Below are positions 55,930 through 64,000 of a stretch of DNA of 64,000 nt, in pieces. The notes beneath the pieces are model-generated. The model was not told where the DNA came from and searched no databases. It saw only the letters and a list, made by a program, of their open reading frames with translations. Both the position numbers and the translations under genes were made by a program. The DNA comes from Gymnothorax reevesii (Eukaryota > Chordata > Actinopteri > Anguilliformes > Muraenidae), in NCBI GenBank assembly GCA_029721435.1, contig CM056588.1:38643430-38707429 (forward strand), written 5' to 3'. Position 1 is the first letter of the stretch. Every line of letters begins with the position of its first letter.

Positions 55930-56103
55930 GACACACACACTCATGCATATACTGCATGCATACTCACACACACACACATTCACGCTCATACTGCATGTAC
56001 ACACACACACAGACACACACACTCACACAAACACACATACACTCACCAAACCGTACACACTTCTTGCACACACACACACACACAAACCACTCACACAGCA
56101 AAC
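55930..56103. repeat. (CA)n-rich compound tract
   Basis: Interrupted CA repeats with CTCACA and TGCATGCA variants. Confidence 0.93.
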
Positions 56104-57055
56104 CACAATCAGACACACTGTGCACACAGAATAAAATGCTGGACTGGTCTAATGAAGGGGCTGCATGGAGGGATCTGACTGAGGACCCTGCTGCGGATCG
56201 ATACTGAAAACCCAAGATAATTTCAACAGCTTTACAATTCTAGTTTCTGACATTTTCTGCCCTATTCACTTAGGAATGTTCTGTTTCTATACAGAAGAAG
56301 AATACATACCAGGGCTGGGGAGTACATTAAAGACATGATAAAACTAACAGACGCAAAACTACTTCAAATAGCAGGTCTGGAATGTTCTAGTTTGATGTGG
56401 AAACTCTGAAAGACACCAGCATGCCAGTGAAATGGGCCCATTGCAGGTGTGGAGGGAGCCTCGTGTACATACAGACAGGGCTCAAAGTGCGTTGATGTGC
56501 AGGAATGCCTGGAATTGTTAACCATGGCCAGATGATCAATAAATATACAGATGGGGTCCATTTTTATCTTATTTCTGGGAAGCATCGGCGCCTCTCAGTA
56601 CAAGAGCTTGTGGACACTCATGGCTCCCCTGCTAATTTCACTTCTGACTGATTCGCAAGTTGGGCATCTCCACTTTCCCGGAGAGCAAAAAGTTCTGCAG
56701 CTGAGTTCAAAAAATTATCTCTGGCCGTCTGAGCTCACTGATATTAAAGCATAATTAGTAAGGGCCCCTGTTAGTCATTTAGGACAACAAAGTGGTGCGG
56801 TGTATTTACCAAATTCCTAATCTCCACAAATAAAGGACCCCCCCAACAGAGTCACAGGCAGTCACTGCAGCTGCTCTGCTCTGGAGGAGTTTCTCTCTCT
56901 GTCTCATTACTGATGATTTAATCCAGTCCACATGGCTTTAAAGTGCTTTTGCAGTTATGATCCACTTCAGTGGAACCTCACTATAATTGAACAATACAAA
57001 GCAGTAATATGAAACATATTTTAAACAATAGGGATTTAATTAGGACAGTGCTTCA
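56104..57055. other. No gene seen
   Basis: Unique-looking; no exon, RNA gene or repeat recognised. Confidence 0.4.
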
Positions 57056-57255
57056 TTTCTGTGGTGCAGTGGGAGGCACAGAGTGGAGTTTTCAGTTTTC
57101 ACACACATCAGTGCGCTCTGGGATTCTCTCGCAGTCTAAAGACATGTATGTCAGCCTTATAAGTGGAGGCTCTAGCTTATCCATTGGCATGAGTGTGTGA
57201 ATGGATGGTGTTTGAACCTCACGACATACCAGTGAACAGTGTGGGGTACATTCCT
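57056..57255 (+). repeat. tRNA-derived SINE, degenerate, plus strand
   Basis: GTGGTGCAGTGGGAGGC (A-box region), GGAGTTTTCAGTTTTC, CTCGCAGTCTAAAGACATGT and GAGTGTGTGAATGGATGGTG keep the order of the family. The B box has been lost by deletion. Confidence 0.68.
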
Positions 57256-57399
57256 ATTTGTGATCAAACCAGGCTGATCAAAATTTTTCCACTATGGGGT
57301 ACAGAAGCACCCAGTCATTCCATCCCGGGATCTTCAGGAAAAAACACTGAAGATGTTTATTTTTTTCATTTGAGAGACTATATACTTTGCTTGTGAGGA

Positions 57400-57810
57400 C
57401 ACCAAAGGGGGACCAGTTGCAGTTGCTGATGTCCTCATTTCCAGTTTTCCTGTGTTTGACAACTGTTTCCTCAATTCCCATCTCCTCACCCTGAATTCCT
57501 GTGCACCTCACCCCATGTTTTCTCGACCCTCTCCAGTCCAAGATTCTCATCCTCTCCTGTCCCGCCCCTCCACAAACTGACTTCCTGGTTTATACATTGG
57601 CGTGAATTCTTGACCACTCTCCACCTGTCCCTCTCACTCCCGGCTGCTCAGTCTCGACCCTAGCTCATCCCCTGGAATACAAGCTGTCTTACCTGAATTG
57701 CCCTGTTTACTGCGAATTGGAACTGGACTGCTACCTCCCTATTAAAAGCCTAATCCTGGTAATCTCTGGTTCTACTATTGATTCCTTTGGTTCTGACATT
57801 TGTGACGGCA
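57400..57810. repeat. LTR-like pyrimidine-rich block
   Basis: C/T-rich plus strand ending ATTAAAAGCCTAATCC, then GGTTCTGACATTTGTGACGG, similar in style to 3' ends of fish LTRs with a polyadenylation signal. A start and target duplication were not found. Confidence 0.33.
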
Positions 57811-58049
57811 AAATATAGATTCCAGAAGAATTAAGTAAGGCATAATATGGCGTTGGGATCTGTTTGAAGGCACTGTATACACATACACTTTAATTCTGAA
57901 ATGAATGTGAAGTACATGACAGCTCACTCAAACTGCATCAACTGTGCAAAGTCAGTATTACAATCGTAACTATCCAGAGAGGAAAGCAGTAATATCTGTT
58001 CCAGTTTTCTCTGCCTCTATTCCTCTCTTTCTCTCTCTATCCCAATGTC
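57811..58049. other. No gene seen
   Basis: Short spacer with a (TC)n stretch at about 58025-58039. Confidence 0.4.
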
Positions 58050-58263
58050 GCATTACTATGGAACCCACCTATGTTCTTGCAAAGACACGCCCCGTCGAAG
58101 CATTCAAGCGCTAGGACTGGCCAGTCAGCCAGGCGTCTGGGTTAGCCAGCTATTCAGATCTAGGATTAGAATCCTAGTCCTTGAACACCTGGCCAATCCT
58201 AGCACTTGAATATTCCAGAAAGGCGTGTCTTTGCGAGAAAATAGGTGGGTTCCATAATAACGC
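58050..58263. mobile_element. Fold-back element, 214 bp, with 9-bp flanking duplication
   Basis: The element is almost wholly palindromic: arms of about 90 bp (left GCATTACTATGGAACCCACC; right, reversed, GCGTTATTATGGAACCCACC) match at roughly 85% by eye, including GCAAAGACACGCC and GCTAGGA(C/T)TGGCCAG. The centre CTAGGATTAGAATCCTAG is itself nearly palindromic. Flanks CCCAATGTC (58041-58049) and CCCACTGTC (58264-58272) agree at 8 of 9. A 9-bp duplication with long arms would suit a Mutator-like element; 8 bp would suit hAT. No coding capacity. Confidence 0.85.
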
Positions 58264-58281
58264 CCCACTGTCAGACACATA

Positions 58282-58495
58282 TAGTCACTCTATATATAAA
58301 CATATTCACATGAACTCAGAGACAAAGCCAAAGACCAGGATGCACTTTCGCACACAGACACACATGCAAACATGTACTCTCTCTCATGCACATGCAAACA
58401 CACATGATTCCTCCCTCAAACACAGACATACCTTCTCTCGCACACAAGATACACTCTCTCACTCTCACACAGACAAGCAAACACTCATGCGAAGA
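58282..58495. repeat. CA-rich tract
   Basis: Interrupted ACACA/CTCTCT text. Confidence 0.75.
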
Positions 58496-59774
58496 GCCCG
58501 TGGTGCCGCAGCTGAATTAAATTAATACTGCACCATGAGTAACAGCTGCTGTAATTAAATATCAACAAAATGTCTGAGCAGGAACAAATGATTCTTCCTA
58601 AATTAAAAAGAAATATTTTTATCAGTATTATTAGAAAAAAGTGAACGTCAACAGAGGCTGACATTTGAAGGTGTTTTTTTAATTAAAACATCTCACCTCA
58701 GACGCTTCCAAAGAAAACTCATTTTGTCGGCCTGAGGACCCACCCTGCACCCCTCCCACCATCACGAAAACATGAAGAGCTCAAGGTAGACGGAGAGGAA
58801 AACGCAAAGGAACCAGAGTCCATGGTTACGTGAATTAGCAGTCGATCAACGTCTGCCACCATCAAGGAAATTCTGATCGAGTTAGGAGTTAGCACAAAAA
58901 GTCAGGAGTTTCTGAAAGGTATTTCTAACCGAAAAAGACAACTCTGTGTTTTGCAGAAGTATGTTTTCATAATGTGTGACGTACATTGCGAGTGATCGAC
59001 CCTTTAATTCTCCTTTCTCCATCTGCCACACACATGCCATGCCTGCAATTGCTATGGACTGGAATTGACTGCTTAACAGAAAATAAGCAGACATATTTAA
59101 TCCATCTGTTTCCCTAATTCTGTGTCTACCTTGTGGGTGGAGGTGAGAGTAACAGAAGAGGTAAGGAAAGGAAGGAAGCACCTAACAGAACTCATCGGTG
59201 GGCGGCTCCCCTGACTGGATTAAGAAAGTTTGGATGCATCCAAATTCTCTAAGGAGCAGGCCACCTTGCATGATAATGGACATGAACTGAAAAATAGTTT
59301 GGCTAGTGACCATGACAAGGAGCATCCTAATTAATTCATGCAGGAAAGAAGGTAATAAGCTCCTAAGTTGCCTCCTCCCTGCAAGGAATCATAGAATCTT
59401 GGATGAAGGAAAACAGATTATGGACCACAATCTTTGCAGCCGTAACGATTGGATACTTTATTCATCACAGTCTACCTGTGAGGTCAGTTAAGTCATTATC
59501 ATCCGCCATTAAGCTCATGATGCATTGAAGGAAAGGACGCCAGATATTTCAATAACATGTCCCAAAGTAGCTAAAGGGCCATTCTCTGAAATATGAGCCT
59601 GGAAGGGCGAATTTTCAAATAAGCTCCATCAAATAACTAGTGCATGTGTTTCTAACTACTATTATTCTAGTTTAGGATGGTAAATGCCAATTTCAGAAAA
59701 ATTGCATTTTGGGGCAAAATTTCCCAACTTTAAAGTCCTTTAGTTTTTCACAATTCTTTTGGGATATGGGTCCA
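58496..59774. other. No gene seen
   Basis: Unique-looking. No exon recognised. Confidence 0.4.
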
Positions 59775-60115
59775 TCCATCCATTTTCTACACCCGTTTGT
59801 TCCTCACTAGGGTCGCGGGGCGAGCTGAAGCCTATCCCAGCTGACTACAGGAAAAGGCAGGGACCCACCCTGAACAGGTTGCCAATCCATCGCAGGGCGC
59901 ACACACCATTCACAGACCATTCACCCTCGCACTCATACCTATGGGCAATTTAGTGTCTCCAATTAGCCTGATATGCATGTCTTTGGACTGTGGGAGGAAA
60001 CCGGAGTTCCCGGAGAAAACACGCGCGAACACGGGGAGAACATGCGAACTCCACGCAGAAAGGCCCCAGGCGGGACTCGAACCCGCGACCTTCTTGCTGT
60101 GAGGCAGCAATGCTT
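59775..60115 (-). repeat. tRNA-derived SINE, well preserved
   Basis: Minus-strand copy. The B box GGTTCGAGTCC is at 60073-60083 and matches the pol III consensus; the first ~30 nt with the A box are missing at the right end. The body has ACACGGGGAGAACATGCGAA and TCTTTGGACTGTGGGAGGAA, and the tail GTCGCGGGGCGAGCTGAAGC, then GCCTATCCCAGCTGACTAC, with CCATCCATCCATTTT at the 3' end. It is the least diverged SINE here and defines the family for the other copies. Confidence 0.92.
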
Positions 60116-60806
60116 ATGATGTAAACTCAGCAGCAGAAATTATTTATTGTTGAAGGTTGTTATTTTTCAACTTTTGCAGCAAAAGTCCCTGCAGACTTAA
60201 AAGTTGCCGTCTTTAAGGGGGTCAAAATATATGGTGATGAATGACGTCACACACGTAACGCATAGCAACAAAAGTTTTGATAAAATGAACAAATCCAAGG
60301 GAAAAATTGAAAAACCTGAGATTATAAATTAATACCATACCTTCCATGCTTGGAGGACATAAGTTCCTCAGTCCCACAAGTATAATCTGTTTTATAGCTA
60401 AAATGTACCTGTCACACATGTAATGTGGTGTTACGTGTGTGACATTTGACGTTACATGTGTGACCCAAGTGCAAAGCCTATGCTATGACAGGACATTAAT
60501 GACCTGTTTCCTTTATCTTTAGACTAATAAAGGTTTAGTTCACACTTCTGTCAGGACGATTAAAGCTTTCAACATGAAGGTCAACCACCCCATCATTTGA
60601 CCTAAATATTTTGCCAGATTTTTGCAACTATGATGAGTATATCCATGTGCAAAGCAGGAATGAATTTAGAGGTGATATCATGAAATATGTAATGTTCAGA
60701 TAGTAATGAGAAAATGCTGTTAGTTGGATTAAATTAACCCCTTAGCACAGAAGCCAAATATGTAAGACTGAAATATGTATTTCAGTTTTTCATGATTTTG
60801 GTAGAG
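60116..60806. other. No gene; clustered GTCACACACGTAACG motifs
   Basis: Contains four of six copies of the motif: 60246-60261 and 60411-60425 direct, 60430-60443 and 60451-60464 inverted. A perfect CRE palindrome TGACGTCA overlaps the first (60242-60249). No coding signal. Confidence 0.6.
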
Positions 60807-61019
60807 CGGTGTTTCCCAAACCTCTCCTGGTGTACCCCTTGTCCTGCATGTTTCAGACCTTTCCCTGCTTCAGCCCAGGTGATTCAAATGATTTGCTTAT
60901 TATCAAGCAGCTTCTTGTGTTAATTTTGACCTGATCATTTGAATCACCTGTGCTGGAGTAGGGAGAGATCTAAAGCCTGCAGGACAGGGGTTACGCCAGG
61001 AGATATTTGGGGAATGCTG
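60807..61019. mobile_element. hAT-type MITE
   Basis: 213 bp. Left CGGTGTTTCCCAAACCTCTC; right, reversed, CAGCATTCCCCAAATATCTC. The arms pair inward over about 90 bp (TGTCCTGCATG with CCTGCAGGACA; CAGGTGATTCAAATGAT with ATCATTTGAATCACCTG). Flanks TGGTAGAG (60799-60806) and TGGTCGAG (61020-61027) match at 7 of 8. Confidence 0.9.
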
Positions 61020-62002
61020 TGGTCGAGAAACAGAGCTGCAAACATAAAAAACCTTCATGAAAATTTTGCTTTGAAATGATAAAAAAAAATTCAGGATTGA
61101 AAAATGGCTGGGGGATGAAAACAACACATGTTTGGGATCTTTAACTCTGAGACCACAAGTTTGCTTCATTTGAGCATAAAATCTTATTCGGCTTTGAAAG
61201 AGGAAGCCAAATGAGACGGCTCTCCAGGTGGCTCCTGAAACACGCACAGCCCTCAAAATGGCTCACTGTCAAATCATAAAATAATCATATTTTTAACACA
61301 AATCAACTTTTGATTGATGAAATTCAATACGAATGAATTATTTTCTGGTTTAATTTAGCAAGAGTTTATCAATATGCTCATCAGCAAGCACACGTACTCA
61401 TTAAAGAAACAGCTTATTTTACAGTTAGAACGTTCACTCAGACAGAAAGCTTGCTGTTTCCAATTCCAGTTCACTGGAATTCCAATTCCAGTGACTAAAA
61501 CTAAACCATGAAATGTTTATGTTGTTCATTTCTGTCCCCCATGTTAATCCTGCCAAACCCAATATTCTGATCATGAACACTGGCGAGTACGAAGGATGTA
61601 TGTATGTAACACCTCCATGCTTACTTACAAGGACCTACAATAGCCAGAGATATGATTTTATTTAAATGAGAAAGATTTAAGCATCACAGGATTTGCACGC
61701 GATCACACAAATAACGCATGCAAATGAGGTTGTATTATGCAAATGAGCCAAGTATTTTTATTAAAGTTTTAATTAATGCAAACAGGAATAACTATTGTTA
61801 AAGTCGATGAAGCCAAAGTGTCATAATCTTCGTTCAAATCACAAAACCTTTGGATTGTAAATTAAATGTAGCGATTGACTCATTTTCTGTGTCACATACG
61901 TAACGCAGCCTCTTTCTCGTCCCGTATTTCCAATGTTTTAGGCAGATATCAAGTTGATGCACCACATTGATACTTAAGCCCAGGTATCTTGTGGTTGTCC
62001 TA
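61020..62002. other. No gene seen
   Basis: Unique-looking, with a further GTCACATACGTAACGC at 61891-61906. Confidence 0.45.
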
Positions 62003-63608
62003 CAAAACCCAAAACCAGTGAAGTTGGCACGTTATGTAAATCGTAGATAAAAACAGAATACAATGATTTGCAAATCCTTTTCAACTTATATTCAATTGAA
62101 TACACTGCAAAGACAAGATGTTTAATGTTCAAACTGAGAAACTTTATTTTTTTTTTACAAATAATCATTAACTTAGAATTTAAAGGCAGCAACACATTGC
62201 AAAAAAGTTGGCACAAGGGCCTTTTTAACACTGTGTTACATCGCCTTTCCTTTTAACGACCCTCAGTAAACGTTTGGGAACTGAGGAGACCAATTTTTGA
62301 AGCTTTTCAGGTGGAACTCCTTCTCATTCTTGCTTGATGTACAGCTTCAGTTGTTCAACAGTCCGGGGTCTCCGTTGTCGTATTTTACGCTTCATAATGC
62401 GCCACACATTTTCAATGGGAGACAGGTCTGAACTACAGGCAGGCCAGTCTAGTACCTGTACTCTTTTACTACGGAGCCATGCTTTTGAAACACGTGCAGA
62501 ATGTGACTTGGCATTGTCTTGCTGAAATAAGCAGGGGCGTCCACGAAAGAGACGTTGTTTGGATGGCAACTAATGTTGCTCCAAAACCTGTATGTACCTT
62601 TCAGCATTAATGGTGCCTTCACATATGTGTAAGTTGCCCATGCCTTGGGCACTAATACACCCCCATACAATCACAGATGCTGGCTTTTAAACTTTGCGCC
62701 TATAACAGTCTGGATGGTTCTTTTCCTCTTTGGTCCAGAGGACACGACATCCACAGTTTCCAAAAACAATTTGAAATGTGGACTCGTCAGACCACAGAAC
62801 ACTTTTCCACTTTGCATCAGTCCATCTTAGATGAGCTTGGGCCCAGCGAAGCCGGCGGCGTTTCTGGGTGCTGTTGATAAATGGCTTTCGCTTTGCATTG
62901 TAGAGTTTTAAATTGCACTTGCAGATGTAGCGACGAACTGTAGTTACTGACAGTGGTTTTCTGAAGTGTTCCTGGGCCCATGTGGTGATGTCCTTTACAC
63001 ACCGATGTCGGTTTATGACGCAGTACCGCCTGAGGGATTGAAGGTCACGGGTATTCAATGTTGGTTTTCGGCCTTGTCGCTTACGTGCAGTGATTTCTCC
63101 AGATTCTTTGAACCTTTTGACGATATGACGGACCGTAGATGATGAAATCCCTAAATTTCTTTCAATTGCTCGTTGAGGAATGTTGTTTTTAAACTGTTCG
63201 ACAATCAGCTCACGCATTTGTTCACAAAGTGGTGACCCTCGCCCATCCTTGTTTGTGAATGACTGAGCATTTCAGGGAAGCTGCTTTTATACCCAATCAT
63301 GGCACCCACCTGTTCCTAATTAGCCCGTTCACCTATGGGATGTTCCAAATAAGTGTTTGATGAGCATTCCTCAACTCTCTCAGTCTTTTTTGCCACTTGT
63401 GCCAGCTTTTTTGAAACATGTTGCAGGCATCAAATTCCAAATGAGCTAATATTTGCAAAAAATTACAAAGTTTACCTGTTCGAACATTAAGTAACTTGTC
63501 TTTGCAGTGTATTCAATTGAATATAGATAGAAAAGGATTTGCAAACCATTGTATTCTCTTTTTATTTACGATTTACACAATGTGCCAACTTCATCGGTTT
63601 TGGGTTTG
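62003..63608 (-). mobile_element. Tc1/mariner transposon, near-complete, recently dead
   Basis: 1.6 kb. Left end CAAAACCCAAAACCAGTGAA and right end, reversed, CAAACCCAAAACCGATGAAG; the inverted text runs on through GTTGGCAC. TA precedes the left end (62001-62002), while AT follows the right one. An inner inverted pair, TTCAATTGAATACACTGCAA and its partner at 63506-63525, lies about 100 bp in. The gene is on the minus strand. Same lineage as the 414-bp derivative at 2105-2518 and the fragment at 49050. Confidence 0.92.
62225..63217 (-). pseudogene. Tc1-like transposase with three premature stops
   Basis: One continuous reading frame of about 330 codons from ATG 63217 to TAA 62225, without frameshift. 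N-terminal helix-turn-helix: MRELIVEQFKNNIPQRAIER; linker-like RKRQGRKPTLNTRD; catalytic boxes WSDESTFQ, FQQDNAKSHS and SPIENVW keep all three acidic residues with 34 residues between the last two. It is interrupted only by TAA at 62687-62689, TAG at 62570-62572 and TGA at 62324-62326. The first removes the core after about 176 residues. The intact frame and catalytic residues indicate recent inactivation compared with the copies at 21 and 28 kb. Confidence 0.9.
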
Positions 63609-64000
63609 ATCCCCATCTGCAACCGAATTAAAGTATAGTGCATTGAAAAATGTCAAGAATACCTTCCAAATGTCACACACGTAACGCCAGAATCACCCTA
63701 AAAATCTCCCTCTAGCCTTCTCTGGACCCATGTGACATTTTCCATCAAGGTCAAGGGAAAGTGGAGAGTAAAGAAAAAAGACCGACTGTCTAAGAGAATT
63801 CAGATGCATCCTGGATTCACTGCAGCATCACCAGGCTACTAAACTGTTATATTACACAGGGCACTCAAGAACAGAGGAAAACATGTCTTTTCGAAAACAT
63901 TAGATGACAGGCTGCCTAATTACATAAGAAAAAACAAAGACAAAATATGAAATTTCAAAAGATGAAAGAAAGAACAGGGTCTGAATTCAGTAGAGAAAAA
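63609..64000. other. No gene; last copy of the GTCACACACGTAACGC motif
   Basis: Motif at 63672-63687. Otherwise unique-looking to the window edge. Confidence 0.45.

Noticed and set aside
60060..60115. tRNA gene
   Set aside because: Only the B-box half of a tRNA-like SINE head is present; there is no cloverleaf.

Overview
The window reads as intergenic or deep-intronic DNA of a ray-finned (teleost) fish. The evidence is the repeat content: at least nine Tc1/mariner-family copies from several lineages, tRNA-derived SINEs with a DANA/mermaid-type head, a Rex1-like LINE end, a second non-LTR reverse-transcriptase fragment, a DIRS1-like tyrosine-recombinase retrotransposon remnant, many hAT-type MITEs, long (CA/GT)n tracts and several minisatellites. 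Species cannot be fixed from this. I found no host protein-coding exon, rRNA, free-standing tRNA, CRISPR array or bacterial-style operon. Apart from transposon proteins, the open frames are repeat translations or chance frames.

Layout. 1-1.13 kb: GC-rich DIRS1-like 3' end (broken recombinase plus a perfect 61-bp inverted repeat). 2.1-3.95 kb: a 414-bp internally deleted Tc1 element, a hAT MITE and a minus-strand SINE. 5.26-6.85 kb: the best-preserved element, a Tc1-like transposon with a full-length open DD34E transposase. 7.7-20.9 kb: mostly single-copy sequence carrying microsatellites, SINE pieces, a hAT MITE with a perfect 8-bp target duplication (9.16 kb), a 37-bp minisatellite (13.8 kb), a fold-back element holding a telomere-like tract (17.2 kb) and another fold-back element (18.05 kb). 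20.96-23.8 kb: a 38-bp minisatellite split by a 1.6-kb Tc1 element and a composite repeat. 28.7-30.3 kb: another dead Tc1. 31.6-33.1 kb: two minisatellites around a segment that looks like a conserved enhancer. 33.4-37.8 kb: nested MITEs and a reverse-transcriptase fragment. 39.4-43.7 kb: three degraded Tc1 pieces and a SINE. 46.8-52.8 kb: three minisatellites, a Tc1 piece, a solo-LTR-like block and a SINE sitting inside an array. 53.1-54.2 kb: Rex1-like 3' end. 58.05 kb: near-complete fold-back element with a 9-bp flanking duplication. 59.8-63.7 kb: SINE, hAT MITE and Tc1 copy embedded in sequence carrying six copies of a 14-16-bp motif (GTCACACACGTAACGC and variants).

The mobile genes here do not work together as a pathway. 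The pattern is layered insertion: minisatellites and older repeats have been interrupted by SINEs and Tc1 elements, which gives relative ages. Nothing in the window is convincingly a new biological system. The least explained signals are the clustered GTCACACACGTAACGC motif, the fold-back element at 58.05 kb and several unique blocks that resemble conserved non-coding elements. Family names rest on my knowledge of fish repeat families; no search was run.
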